Notes under the pieces: generated by a model
Databases searched by the model: none
Told to the model about the DNA's origin: nothing
The model's input: the letters and a program-made list of their open reading frames with translations, nothing else
Position numbers and translations under genes: made by a program
Origin: Xenorhabdus stockiae
GTDB lineage: Bacteria > Pseudomonadota > Gammaproteobacteria > Enterobacterales > Enterobacteriaceae
DNA: 64,000 nucleotides
Assembly: GCF_002632825.1 (NCBI RefSeq)
Contig: NZ_NJAJ01000018.1
Location: forward strand, 1-64,000
Direction of reading: 5' to 3'
Shown: piece by piece, positions 37,593 to 46,841 of the stretch
Layout of the letters: each line of letters starts with the position of its first letter
Position numbering within the stretch: position 1 is the stretch's first letter

Positions 37593-38603
37593 TTAATTTG
37601 CATATTTATCCAATAATTTCTCAATGGCTCTTACAAAATCCTGATCAGAAGAACTATTTTTATTATGTTCCGATAGCCTAAGTATATCACCAAATACATC
37701 TTCAAAAAAATGATAGCTTAAGGTCAGCCTGACTTTATCTAATCTCTCATATACTTTAGGGTGGTTTATTTTAAGCCTTCTTGCTGATTTAGACAGTTTC
37801 TCTATAATTCCATAATTGGATGCAAAAACAACAAAAATATTAGCACGTTTAATAATCCCAGCTCTCTTTCTAATAAAGAGTGGGTTTTTAGTAGCTACAA
37901 AATGTACTATACTATGCACAACAGCAGAAACAATAGCACTTCTGATGATGTTATTAGTTACCATATTAGAGGTAAGTTTAATTTTAACATCAATAACTGC
38001 GGTATTGATTTTTCCTTCTGTGAATTTCATTAGCTCTGTTGTTTTTTTATTCTCTTTTATCAAACCTTTTCCTAACAAAAGTATTGTTAGTAACTCTTTC
38101 CTTTGACCTGAGATATCATCCAAAATAGATGATAATATTACCTCTGCAGCTTCAGTTAAAAAACCATAGGGATCTAATGCTCTCGTTAATAAATAAATTG
38201 CTTCGGCATTTTCTTTCAATATTAGTGGATTAACTGAAATCCTTTTCTCCATAAGAGAACGAACCACTATATTACTTGGGTTATATTCAGAAATTGTATC
38301 ACTTGTTCTATTAATGCCATGGTAAGTATTAACAAATAAATCCTCAGTACCTTTAACCCAAACGTTTTTTTCAAAAACCTCATCTGCAGACATAAGGTTC
38401 CCACATCTATCATAATAGATAGATTCATCTAATCCCGTATATTGTTTACCGCCACATGCTTTCCTGAGATCGGCCTGTTTTTTAAGTGCCTTTGTGATCC
38501 TTTTTATTACTAAAATTTTAGTTTCCAGTGCCTCCTCAACGCTTATAGGCTTATTATTCCGACAATACATCCATCCTTCATCATTTCCTGAGCAACTTTC
38601 CAT
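37593..38603 (-). CDS. Unknown protein, candidate type VI effector or toxin
   Basis: This 336-residue protein starts at 38603, where AGGGGAAATT precedes the ATG; the frame is open to 38645. The N-terminal part is cysteine-rich (ESCSGND, MYCRNN, RKACGGKQ, DRCGN). A hydrophobic segment lies in the C-terminal half (NIIRSAIVSAVVHSIVHFV), followed by a basic stretch (RKRAGIIKRA). I do not recognise the family. It is cotranscribed with the periplasmic Sel1 protein and divergent from an orphan Hcp. This suggests an Hcp-dependent effector with its immunity partner; the hydrophobic segment might act on membranes. No catalytic motif is evident, so the function is open. Confidence 0.6.
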   Translation of the reverse strand: MESCSGNDEGWMYCRNNKPISVEEALETKILVIKRITKALKKQADLRKACGGKQYTGLDESIYYDRCGNLMSADEVFEKNVWVKGTEDLFVNTYHGINRTSDTISEYNPSNIVVRSLMEKRISVNPLILKENAEAIYLLTRALDPYGFLTEAAEVILSSILDDISGQRKELLTILLLGKGLIKENKKTTELMKFTEGKINTAVIDVKIKLTSNMVTNNIIRSAIVSAVVHSIVHFVATKNPLFIRKRAGIIKRANIFVVFASNYGIIEKLSKSARRLKINHPKVYERLDKVRLTLSYHFFEDVFGDILRLSEHNKNSSSDQDFVRAIEKLLDKYAN

Positions 38604-38995
38604 AATTTCCCCTATTAGTATTTTTATACCAGACTCTGAATCCAAGAATAGTTTGATAAAACCCTACTACGAAAAAATAACAGGACAATACTAAAAACTA
38701 CGATTCATAGTATAGTTTGTTATTGATTGAACTTTCAACAAATAATCAAGTAATAATCCGATAAAATGCTACATATGAATCAAATCATTAAAATAACTAA
38801 ATGGTAAGGTACTTAATAAGTTTAATTTTGCAATATATATAATAACAAACGAAAATATTCCATATAAAACATTAACTGATAATCATGATTATGTGATTAA
38901 CATCTAAAGTTGTAAGCATTATTATATAAACAATAGACAAAAAATATCATTTCTGATAAAAATAAATCTAGCGTAATATACTAAGGAAAAATTAA
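38604..38995. other. Intergenic region between the divergent effector candidate and hcp
   Basis: About 390 very A+T-rich bases with no recognisable ORF or repeat. They must contain the promoters for both divergent units. An ACTAAGGAAAA ribosome-binding site precedes hcp. Confidence 0.5.
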
Positions 38996-39475
38996 ATGGC
39001 TAATTTAATTTATTTAACACTCAAAGGTGATAAGCAAGGATTGATTTCAGCAGGATGTTCATCCTTAGATTCAATAGGAAACAAATACCAGATAGGTAAT
39101 GAAGATAAAATTTTTGTTATTGAATTTAATAGTTCAATTACCCGAGAGCAAAACGTAACACACCACCCTATCGACTTTATAAAACCTATTGATAAATCTT
39201 CTCCACTCATATTGATAGCAATTTCAAATAATGAAAAATTAACATTAGAATTTGAATTTTTCAGAACAACTCAAAATGGGTCGCAAGAAAAATATTATAG
39301 CATCCTAATTCAAGGAGCTTCTATTGTTGATTACTCTACCAGATACCCTCATAATATTAACCATGCAGGTGCTCAACCAGAGGAATACGTATCTGTAAAC
39401 TATAATGATATTACATGCAGACACCATTCAGCTGGAACATCAGGTTATAGCATAAAAGAAGATCGTATTTATTAA
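38996..39475 (+). CDS. hcp: Orphan Hcp, type VI secretion tube protein
   Basis: The 159-residue product is an Hcp family member, with NLIYLTLKGDKQGLISAGCSSLDSIGNKYQ, HPIDFIKPIDKSSPLI, YPHNINHAGAQPEEYVSV and the C-terminal AGTSGYSIKEDRIY. Hcp hexamers stack as the secreted tube and carry small effectors in the lumen. No other type VI structural gene is in the window, so this is an orphan copy. Near the C-terminus, positions I recall as tryptophan in related enterobacterial Hcps read Cys (DITCRHH) and Lys (SIKEDR). It is divergent from the candidate effector and convergent with the membrane-anchored gene at 39630. Confidence 0.92.
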   Translation: MANLIYLTLKGDKQGLISAGCSSLDSIGNKYQIGNEDKIFVIEFNSSITREQNVTHHPIDFIKPIDKSSPLILIAISNNEKLTLEFEFFRTTQNGSQEKYYSILIQGASIVDYSTRYPHNINHAGAQPEEYVSVNYNDITCRHHSAGTSGYSIKEDRIY

Positions 39476-39554
39476 AATAGATGATATAAAAGCGGATAAA
39501 AATATTTTTTATTCTTATACCTTTACTATTTTATATAAAACTCAAGGAAAGATC

Positions 39555-39575
39555 ACCACCTCCTTAGGGGGTGGT
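39555..39575 (+). terminator. Hairpin downstream of hcp
   Basis: ACCACCTCC (39555-39563) and GGGGGTGGT (39567-39575) pair around a TTA loop, followed only by TTAAG. It could be a weak terminator for hcp. Such G+C-rich hairpins in A+T-rich DNA also occur at ends of IS200/IS605 elements, but no transposase is nearby. Confidence 0.4.
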
Positions 39576-39629
39576 TTAAGACTGACAATAAATGCCTCGC
39601 CATTGTATGGTACATTTATAAAAACAGAG

Positions 39630-40394
39630 TTATTCAGGTGAATTAATATAACGAATGACTTCTGCTGAAAGATGCGGCTCTAATTCCAGTATATATTTAT
39701 ACGTATCCAGTCGGGTATTACACTCTAAACTAGGTTTTTTGGCTGACTCCCTCGGATCTTCAACATAGTAATTTTCACCATATTTTTCGACTAATTTATC
39801 ATTGATTTTTGATATTGCTTCCAAGACTTGTTCCACAGGCAACCTATCAATTTCAATGTTCTTTTCAATTGAATCAGCAATACTATTTAAATAATTTCTT
39901 TTAAATGGAAAATCTTTAAAATCCCTATTAAATCTAGATATATCAGGGGTGCCAATTACTCCAGGGTATAACATATTAAAACAATATAAACCTGTAGGAT
40001 CGGAGTTTATAGTAGTACTGATAAAGTTAACTGTATGCTTACCAAATTCATTTGCAGCCTCATCAGAAGAAATTTTTAATAGCCGTCCTATATTATTATC
40101 AAACCATGCTCTGGTTAATGAAAATGCTTTTAATTCAATTTCTTTTTTAGTTATTTTACCTGGATCGTTAGATGCGGAAGAAATCATTTCATAAAACTCT
40201 TCAAATTTTTCTGGAGCAAGTTTATTGATCGCCTCAAAAATTGGATATGTCTCTAATATTTTCTCCTTTGTTGGGATATCATCTTTTTTTGATTTATCTT
40301 CTATAAAGCCATAACCTGCGATAAACACAACAGCCATAACAACAATGGCAATCACTAACTTTTTAATATCAATATCAGTTTTAAAACTTTCCAT
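39630..40394 (-). CDS. Membrane-anchored unknown protein, possible immunity protein
   Basis: The 254-residue protein has one N-terminal membrane segment (KKLVIAIVVMAVVFIAGYGFI, about residues 11-31) followed by a charged, helical, presumably periplasmic domain. It has two cysteines far apart (YCFNML and LECNTR) and ends with LEPHLSAEVIRYINSPE. I do not recognise it. A single anchor with a periplasmic domain, beside an Hcp gene, fits an immunity protein against a periplasmic effector, but no cognate toxin is adjacent. An ORFan carried by the island is equally possible. Confidence 0.6.
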   Translation of the reverse strand: MESFKTDIDIKKLVIAIVVMAVVFIAGYGFIEDKSKKDDIPTKEKILETYPIFEAINKLAPEKFEEFYEMISSASNDPGKITKKEIELKAFSLTRAWFDNNIGRLLKISSDEAANEFGKHTVNFISTTINSDPTGLYCFNMLYPGVIGTPDISRFNRDFKDFPFKRNYLNSIADSIEKNIEIDRLPVEQVLEAISKINDKLVEKYGENYYVEDPRESAKKPSLECNTRLDTYKYILELEPHLSAEVIRYINSPE

Positions 40395-40561
40395 GTATTC
40401 CTCACCAATTTAAAACTAAAAATTATGAACATTACTCGCTAGCTCAATCTCGAAACCTACAGTGAAATACTATTAAAAACTCGGTTCTATTCACCAGAAG
40501 GATTTGGACAAAATTTAGAAATCACTGATAAAAAGATCAGGCGTCAGACACAGAAAATCAT

Positions 40562-40875
40562 ACCAAACACGGCATACTTATGCTTGTTGGATGTTATCTG
40601 CTGGCGCCAATCCTTCATTTATTGCAACTCAAATGGGGCATGTATCAGCTCAAATGGTTCATAACGTCTACGGTGCATGGATGAGCGAAAATAGCGATGA
40701 CCAAATTAAGCTATTAAACGAAAAACTCACGATTGCACCATATATGCCCCAAACAATTAACGAGCATGAATCGCTAACTATAAGTCAAATAGATAAACCA
40801 CTAAACCTGCATATTCATCACTTCGTGATACGCACTGACCAGCTTGTTTCTGACCTGAATACCCATTTGCAGTGA
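40562..40875 (+). pseudogene. Truncated phage-type tyrosine recombinase (integrase), C-terminal end only
   Basis: The reading frame from about 40562 encodes SYQTRHTYACWMLSAGANPSF, then QMGHVSAQMVHNVYGAWMSEN. These are the catalytic Arg-His box, the third-box His and the nucleophile Tyr of phage integrases. The N-terminal and core-binding parts are missing; frames upstream are broken by stops. The frame then runs antisense into the last bases of fliE and stops at 40875, so the original 3' end may also be lost. It marks the right edge of the island. Confidence 0.85.
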
Positions 40876-41112
40876 AATAGTGGCTTTCTGCATATTGACC
40901 ATCACGTCATTCAGTTCCACGCCCGGTACACCCAGTGTGAAATCCTGTGCCTGTTTAGCTGCTTCTACGCGGGACAGATTTATTTTTTCTACCGCGGCGG
41001 TGAGCTGGCTGGCAAAGCCTCCTTTTACCGGCATAGGCTTGGCAATACTTGCTGCCTGTAATGCCTGCGCCTGCATCTGTTGCAATACACCTTCAATTGC
41101 CTGAATTGACAT
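40801..41112 (-). CDS. fliE: Flagellar MS-ring/rod adapter protein
   Basis: The 103-residue protein begins SIQAIEGVLQQMQAQAL and ends VNMQKATISLQMGIQVRNKLVSAYHEVMNMQV, the hallmark of FliE. It joins the MS ring to the rod and is exported early. It is divergent from fliF, as in other enterobacteria. An integrase remnant abuts and partly overlaps its 3' end in antisense. Confidence 0.95.
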   Translation of the reverse strand: MSIQAIEGVLQQMQAQALQAASIAKPMPVKGGFASQLTAAVEKINLSRVEAAKQAQDFTLGVPGVELNDVMVNMQKATISLQMGIQVRNKLVSAYHEVMNMQV

Positions 41113-41517
41113 AAAAACCTCGTGTTAAATCACCCTATTGATTACGTGATTAAATGCCATATTAGCCGTGGGCTGGTTGGCAGTTTTTTCAGGCTGCCAC
41201 CGTAACATAGCCCTTTCAAACTAAAGCGGGTAATTAACGTAAAAATTCGAAGCTTATTGTGCCATTAAAAGATGTGTGAACAGCGAATAATGACGGGATT
41301 AATTATATCTATTGTATTTAAGTTGCATCACGGCGGCAAATTAAGCAATTCCCGGTGACACAGATAACGATGTCACTGAGGCGGATGCAGTCAGCAAAGA
41401 GGCAATTTGTAATAAAATGAAAGGTATAGAGATAGTTTTTTCGCTTGCGTATGGGGAGTCTGTTTTGTTACGCCACGCTTTTAGTATTCATGTTGACCAG
41501 CAAGGCAAGGATCGTCT
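41113..41517. promoter_or_regulatory. Divergent fliE/fliF promoter region with an inserted repeat
   Basis: This 405-base gap should contain FlhDC-dependent promoters for fliE and for the fliF operon. A family 1 repeat copy occupies about 127 bases of it. No specific FlhDC site can be placed by eye. CAAGGCAAGGA supplies the fliF ribosome-binding site. Confidence 0.5.
41302..41428 (+). repeat. Dispersed repeat family 1, divergent copy 3
   Basis: This copy keeps the ends (tattgtatttaagttgcatcacggcggcaa; cagcaaagaggcaatttg; gaaaggtata) but has lost most of the central hairpins. It lies in the fliE-fliF promoter region. Confidence 0.65.
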
Positions 41518-43209
41518 ATGAGTGCAGCAACAACCGACGCTGAGAATCCACAGAAGGGTTTCAGCGCTATCATCAACAGGATAAAAGCTGATCCAAAAGT
41601 TCCATTATTAGTTGCTGGCTCTGCTGCCATCGCTATTATCGTCGCCCTTTTTCTCTGGTTGCGCAGCCCTGATTATCGGGTGCTTTACAGCAATCTGAGT
41701 GATAAGGATGGCGGCGAGATCGTTACACAATTAACTCAAATGAATGTCCCTTACCGGTTTGCCGAAAACGGCGCCGCCATCATGATACCTACTGATAAGG
41801 TGCATGAAATCAGGCTGAAACTGGCACAACAGGGCTTACCAAAAGGTGGCGCTGCGGGTTTTGAGTTATTGGATAAAGAAAAATTTGGTATCAGCCAGTT
41901 CAGTGAACAGGTTAATTACCAACGTGCGCTGGAAGGCGAGTTGGCGCGCACTATCGAGTCTCTCGGCCCGGTGCAAAGTGCCCGCGTTCATCTGGCATTG
42001 CCAAAGCCTTCCCTGTTTGTCCGTGAGCAAAAATCACCTTCTGCTTCCGTAACAGTCGGGTTGTTGCAGGGCCGTGCTCTGGATGAAGGGCAAATCAACG
42101 CCATTGTCCATATGGTTTCAAGCAGTGTGGCCGGATTGCCACCAAGCAATGTCACTATTGTGGATCAGGCCGGACGCCTGCTGACTCAATCCGATGCCAA
42201 CGGGCGGGATTTGAATACCACCCAGTTGAAGTACATACAGGAAGTCGAAAACCGCTTCCAGCATCGCATTGAAACCATTCTGGCACCTGTTGTCGGTCGT
42301 GGCAATGTTCATGCTCAGGTCACCGCGCAAGTCGATTTCTCCCGCCGTGAAGAAACTGCGGAAGAGTATAAGCCTAACCAGCCACCGAATCAGGCAGCCG
42401 TCCGTTCTAAACAGACCAGTGCCAGCGAACAAAGTGGCGGACCATTGGTAGGTGGTGTTCCGGGAGCGCTGTCGAATCAGCCAAGTGCCGCACCAAGTGC
42501 GCCAATTGAGAAACCAAAAGGTAATGGTGACGACAAATCTGCTCAGGGGCGCAATGGCAATAACAGCTATGAGCGCATGATCAGTAATAACCGCAATAAT
42601 CGTCATGATGAAACCATCAACTATGAAGTGGATCGCACTATCCGCCATACCCAGTTACAGGCTGGCGGCGTGGAGCGTCTCTCTGTTGCGGTTGTGGTCA
42701 ACTATGCCACTGTTCAGGGCGAGAATGGCCCGGAAACTCAGGCGCTGACACCAGAGCAGTTATCCCAGATTGAGTCACTGACCCGTGAGGCAATGGGCTT
42801 TTCTGCCGACCGTGGCGACAGCCTGAACGTCGTCAACACACCGTTCAATAATACCGCCGAAGTGATAGAAACGCTGCCGTTCTGGCAACACCCTGTCCTG
42901 CTGGAGAAATTATTGGAGCTGGGCCGTTGGTTGCTGTTAGCACTGGTTGCATGGCTGCTGTGGCGCAAGATGATCGTGCCGCAAATTGCCAGAAAACGTG
43001 CTGCGGAAAAAGCCGCACTGGAAGCGCAGAAGAAACAGAATAAGCCTGCGACTGAATCCAATGCTGAAATGGATGAAAAAGTGCGCCGTCAGTTGGCTCG
43101 CCAGCGTGTCAATGCTGAGATTCAAAGCCAGCGTATCCGTGAACTTGCGGAAAAAGATCCTCGCGTAGTTGCGCTGGTGATCCGCCAATGGATGAGTAAC
43201 GAACAATGA
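41518..43209 (+). CDS. fliF: Flagellar MS-ring protein
   Basis: The 563-residue protein has two membrane segments, near residues 28-48 ([21 protein letters not shown]) and 465-482 ([15 protein letters not shown]). Between them lie the periplasmic ring-building domains ([41 protein letters not shown]). The C-terminal tail binds FliG. It is the first gene of the fliF-R run and overlaps fliG by 4 bases. Confidence 0.96.
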   Translation: MSAATTDAENPQKGFSAIINRIKADPKVPLLVAGSAAIAIIVALFLWLRSPDYRVLYSNLSDKDGGEIVTQLTQMNVPYRFAENGAAIMIPTDKVHEIRLKLAQQGLPKGGAAGFELLDKEKFGISQFSEQVNYQRALEGELARTIESLGPVQSARVHLALPKPSLFVREQKSPSASVTVGLLQGRALDEGQINAIVHMVSSSVAGLPPSNVTIVDQAGRLLTQSDANGRDLNTTQLKYIQEVENRFQHRIETILAPVVGRGNVHAQVTAQVDFSRREETAEEYKPNQPPNQAAVRSKQTSASEQSGGPLVGGVPGALSNQPSAAPSAPIEKPKGNGDDKSAQGRNGNNSYERMISNNRNNRHDETINYEVDRTIRHTQLQAGGVERLSVAVVVNYATVQGENGPETQALTPEQLSQIESLTREAMGFSADRGDSLNVVNTPFNNTAEVIETLPFWQHPVLLEKLLELGRWLLLALVAWLLWRKMIVPQIARKRAAEKAALEAQKKQNKPATESNAEMDEKVRRQLARQRVNAEIQSQRIRELAEKDPRVVALVIRQWMSNEQ

Positions 43210-44198
43210 GTCTGACCGGAACAGAAAAAAGCGCCATTATGTTAATGACTCTGGGAGAAGATCAGGCGGCTGAGGTGTTCAAGCACCTGAACTCCCGGGA
43301 AGTACAACAATTAAGTATTGCAATGGCGGGGATGAAACAAGTCTCCAACCAGCAGCTGGCTGAAGTCATGGCCCAGTTTGAGGAAGATGCTGAGCAGTAC
43401 GCAGCTCTCAGCATCAATGCCAACGACTATCTGCGCAGTGTACTGGTGAAAGCACTGGGCGAAGAGCGGGCTTCCAGCCTGCTCGAGGATATCCTTGAAT
43501 CACGCGATACCACAACCGGCATCGAAACACTCAACTTCATGGAGCCGCAGGCAGCGGCTGACATGATCCGCGATGAACATCCGCAGATCATTGCCACGAT
43601 TCTGGTTCACCTGAACCGTGGTCAGGCCGCAGATATTCTCGCCATGTTTGATGATCGTCTGCGTAATGACGTCATGCTGCGTATTGCCACCTTTGGTGGT
43701 GTTCAGCCAGCCGCACTGGCCGAGCTGACCGAAGTTCTGAACAACCTGCTGGATGGTCAGAATCTGAAACGCAGCAAAATGGGTGGTATTCGTACTGCGG
43801 CTGAAATTATCAACCTGATGAAGAGCCAGCAGGAAGAGAGCGTTATCGATGCTGTCCGTACCTATGACGGCGAACTGGCACAGAAAATCATCGATGAAAT
43901 GTTCTTGTTCGAAAACCTTATCGGCGTGGACGACCGCAGTATCCAGCGTCTGTTGCAGGAAGTTACTACCGATTCGCTGTTGGTTGCATTGAAAGGCTGC
44001 GATCAGGCACTGCGCGATCACTTCCTCAACAATATGTCGCAGCGTGCTGCTGAAATTATGCGTGATGACCTGGCAACCCGCGGTCCGGTTCGTATGTCTC
44101 AGGTGGAAGCTGAACAGAAAGCCATTCTGCTTGTAGTTCGTCGTCTGGCCGAAAACGGGGAAATGATCCTGAATGGTGGTGATGATACCTATGTCTGA
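43206..44198 (+). CDS. fliG: Flagellar motor switch protein FliG
   Basis: The 330-residue protein starts [27 protein letters not shown] and has the middle [13 protein letters not shown] motif. The C-terminal torque helix follows, with charged residues ([23 protein letters not shown]). It links the MS ring to the C ring and contacts MotA. Start and stop both overlap neighbours by short ATGA-like or 8-base overlaps, typical of translational coupling. Confidence 0.96.
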   Translation: MSLTGTEKSAIMLMTLGEDQAAEVFKHLNSREVQQLSIAMAGMKQVSNQQLAEVMAQFEEDAEQYAALSINANDYLRSVLVKALGEERASSLLEDILESRDTTTGIETLNFMEPQAAADMIRDEHPQIIATILVHLNRGQAADILAMFDDRLRNDVMLRIATFGGVQPAALAELTEVLNNLLDGQNLKRSKMGGIRTAAEIINLMKSQQEESVIDAVRTYDGELAQKIIDEMFLFENLIGVDDRSIQRLLQEVTTDSLLVALKGCDQALRDHFLNNMSQRAAEIMRDDLATRGPVRMSQVEAEQKAILLVVRRLAENGEMILNGGDDTYV

Positions 44199-44895
44199 TA
44201 ATTCGAATAATGGAAACTGGCAGCGATGGCTGCCGGGTGAATTGACTCCGTGGGAAACATTACAAGCGAAACTGGAATCATCGGATGATATACAGGAGCT
44301 TACCGAACAGGAGCGCTTGCAGGAGCAGGCCAGAATACTCGACGAACTGAAAGAACAAGCGCGTCAGGCTGGTCACGAGCAAGGTGTTGCTGAAGGTCAT
44401 GCCCGTGGATATGAGCAGGGTGTTGAAGAAGGCCGGAAAGCCGGCTTTGAACAGGGACTCAAGGAAGCCGGGGAACAACAGCAGGTTGTTATTGAGCAGT
44501 GGAAAGATCTGCTGAGTGATTTCAGTCATTCACTGGATGGTCTGGATACGGTTGTTGCATCACGCCTGATGCAGCTTTCTCTGACGGCCGCGCAACATAT
44601 TCTCGGCCAACCGGCGGTGTGTGACGGCACTGCCCTGCTGAACCAAATCCGTGAATTTATTCAGCAGGAACCCATGTTCAGTGGCAAGACTCAATTGCGT
44701 GTTCATCCGCAAAATATCCCACTGGTTGAGCAACAACTGGGCGAGATATTGGCTCTGCATGGCTGGCGTCTGGTTGCAGATAATAAACTGCATCCGGGAG
44801 GCTGTAAGGTCAGCGCTGATGAAGGTGATCTGGATGCCAGTCTGGCTACGCGCTGGCATGAGATGTGCCGTCTGGCGGTATCAGGAGAACTGTGA
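44191..44895 (+). CDS. fliH: Flagellar export ATPase regulator
   Basis: The protein starts at ATG 44191 ([13 protein letters not shown]), which matches the family N-terminus; the frame is open to 44173. It contains the FliH glycine-rich coiled coil with repeated AxxxGxxxG ([22 protein letters not shown]) and the C-terminal [23 protein letters not shown]. It holds FliI and regulates its ATPase. It overlaps fliG by 8 bases and fliI by 1. Confidence 0.95.
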   Translation: MSDNSNNGNWQRWLPGELTPWETLQAKLESSDDIQELTEQERLQEQARILDELKEQARQAGHEQGVAEGHARGYEQGVEEGRKAGFEQGLKEAGEQQQVVIEQWKDLLSDFSHSLDGLDTVVASRLMQLSLTAAQHILGQPAVCDGTALLNQIREFIQQEPMFSGKTQLRVHPQNIPLVEQQLGEILALHGWRLVADNKLHPGGCKVSADEGDLDASLATRWHEMCRLAVSGEL

Positions 44896-46259
44896 TGACT
44901 GCGAGACTTGGGCGCTGGCTGGCGACATTAGATTGCATGGAAAAACGTCTGGAGAAAACGCCGAAAGTACGTCGTTACGGACGTCTGACCCGCGCCACGG
45001 GTCTGGTACTTGAAGCCACAGGTTTACATCTGCCACTGGGAGCAACCTGCCTTATTGAACGGCAAAATGGTAATACTCTTGAAGAAGTCGAAAGTGAAGT
45101 GGTCGGCTTTAATGGTGAAAAATTGCTGTTAATGCCTTTGGAAGAACTTGAAGGCATTGTGCCGGGTGCCCGTGTCTATGCACGTGCTTATGGTGAAGAA
45201 GCGAGTGGCGGGCGGCGTTTACCTCTGGGGCCGGAATTACTCGGCAGGGTGCTGGATGGTGCAGGTCGCCCTCTCGATGGTTTACCTGCCCCGGATACCG
45301 GATATCGCGCCCCCCTGACCACACCACCCATCAATCCCCTGCAACGTACTCCCATCAGCGATGTACTGGATGTGGGTGTACGTGCCATTAATGCTCTGCT
45401 AACCGTCGGGCGTGGACAACGAATGGGGTTATTTGCCGGTTCTGGTGTCGGTAAAAGTGTGCTCCTTGGCATGATGGCCCGTTATACGCAGGCAGACGTT
45501 ATTGTAGTCGGCCTGATTGGTGAACGTGGCCGGGAAGTTAAAGATTTCATCGAAAATATTTTAGGTGAAGAAGGACGAGCCCGTTCCGTGGTTGTTGCGG
45601 CACCTGCTGACGTTTCGCCACTACTGCGAATGCAGGGAGCTTCCTATGCAACCCGTATAGCAGAAGATTTCCGTGATCGCGGGAAGCATGTGTTGCTGAT
45701 TATGGATTCTCTTACCCGTTACAGCATGGCGCAACGTGAAATTGCACTGGCTATTGGTGAACCACCGGCAACTAAGGGTTATCCCCCTTCTGTGTTCGCG
45801 AAATTACCGGCGTTGGTAGAACGGGCGGGTAATGGTGTCAGTGATGGCGGTTCAATAACCGCATTTTATACTGTCCTGACCGAAGGTGATGACCAGCAAG
45901 ACCCGATTGCTGATTCAGCACGAGCTATTCTGGACGGTCATATTGTCCTGTCCCGTGCCTTGGCTGAATCCGGGCATTATCCGGCTATCGATATTGAAGC
46001 ATCAATCAGCCGTGCCATGACATCGCTGATTGATAATACCCATTATCGACGGGTGCAACATTTTAAACAGCTGCTTTCCAGCTACCAGCGCAACCGGGAT
46101 CTGATTAATGTCGGTGCTTACGCTGCCGGCAGTGATCCTTTGCTGGACAGGGCAATTGAGTTGTATCCGCATATGGCTCAGTTCCTGCATCAAAGCATTG
46201 AGGAACGCAGTGAATACGATGCAGCATGTGCCCAACTGCAACAGTTATTACCAAGTTAA
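44895..46259 (+). CDS. fliI: Flagellum-specific export ATPase
   Basis: The 454-residue protein is nearly colinear with enterobacterial FliI. It has [19 protein letters not shown], a P-loop AGSGVGKS with Lys187, Walker [12 protein letters not shown] and the [24 protein letters not shown] block. It powers type III export of rod, hook and filament subunits. The start at 44895 is in a TGATG overlap with the fliH stop; the ORF is open to 44865 but that extension does not match the family. Confidence 0.96.
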   Translation: MTARLGRWLATLDCMEKRLEKTPKVRRYGRLTRATGLVLEATGLHLPLGATCLIERQNGNTLEEVESEVVGFNGEKLLLMPLEELEGIVPGARVYARAYGEEASGGRRLPLGPELLGRVLDGAGRPLDGLPAPDTGYRAPLTTPPINPLQRTPISDVLDVGVRAINALLTVGRGQRMGLFAGSGVGKSVLLGMMARYTQADVIVVGLIGERGREVKDFIENILGEEGRARSVVVAAPADVSPLLRMQGASYATRIAEDFRDRGKHVLLIMDSLTRYSMAQREIALAIGEPPATKGYPPSVFAKLPALVERAGNGVSDGGSITAFYTVLTEGDDQQDPIADSARAILDGHIVLSRALAESGHYPAIDIEASISRAMTSLIDNTHYRRVQHFKQLLSSYQRNRDLINVGAYAAGSDPLLDRAIELYPHMAQFLHQSIEERSEYDAACAQLQQLLPS

Positions 46260-46273
46260 GAACGCAACTTAAC

Positions 46274-46378
46274 TATACCCAATGGATTTCGGGTTTGCAT
46301 TGCGGCAGCAAGGGAATGACAAATTCGTCAGAAACGAATTTGTCCAGCCAGAAGCAGCCTGAAAGACGAAAGGTATAA
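46274..46378 (+). repeat. Dispersed repeat family 1, short copy 4, inside the fli run
   Basis: This ~105-base copy has tataccc-aatggatttcggg at the left, palindrome AAATTCGTCAGAAACGAATTT, and gaaagacgaaaggtata at the right. The middle GGCTGGCC hairpin region is deleted. It separates fliI from fliJ, which otherwise lie almost end to end in enterobacteria. Confidence 0.85.
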
Positions 46379-46394
46379 AACGCTGAGGATAGAC

Positions 46395-46841
46395 ATGCAA
46401 CAACACTCCCCTCTTGTGACTTTGCGCGAACTTGCTCAGGACGCAGCGGAAAAAGCCGCGACCCAACTGGCACAGATACGACAAAGCCATCAGCAAATGG
46501 AGCAACAACTCACGGCGTTAATGAGTTATCAGGATGAATATCGTACACGTTTGAACGACACACTAAGCAGCGGCATGTCCAGCTCGACCTGGCAGAATTA
46601 CCAGCAGTTTATGAAAACACTGGAAATGGCAATCGAGCAACACAGATTACAGCTCAACCAATGGAAAAAACGGCTTGAGCAGGCTATGTCGCAGTGGCAG
46701 GAAAAACAGCAGCGTCTGAACGCGTTTGATACGCTGCAACAACGGGCAGAACATAGTTTGAAGTTACACCAGAATCGCATGGAGCAAAAACAAATGGATG
46801 AGTACGCACAACGTGGTGCACAACGGAGAATGAAACAATGA
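46395..46841 (+). CDS. fliJ: Flagellar export chaperone/escort protein FliJ
   Basis: The 148-residue protein is a helical coiled coil rich in Gln, Glu and Arg ([27 protein letters not shown]), as expected of FliJ, the stalk-like partner of the FliI ATPase ring. It overlaps fliK by 4 bases. Unusually, a repeat element sits before it, so its expression may differ from that of fliI. Confidence 0.92.
   Translation: MQQHSPLVTLRELAQDAAEKAATQLAQIRQSHQQMEQQLTALMSYQDEYRTRLNDTLSSGMSSSTWQNYQQFMKTLEMAIEQHRLQLNQWKKRLEQAMSQWQEKQQRLNAFDTLQQRAEHSLKLHQNRMEQKQMDEYAQRGAQRRMKQ

Noticed and set aside
39555..39575. Hairpin resembling an IS200/IS605 end
   Set aside because: No transposase or second end nearby; reported only as a possible hcp terminator.
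42118..42648. 176-codon minus-strand ORF opposite fliF
   Set aside because: Entirely antisense to a conserved flagellar gene; no ribosome-binding site or recognisable domain.
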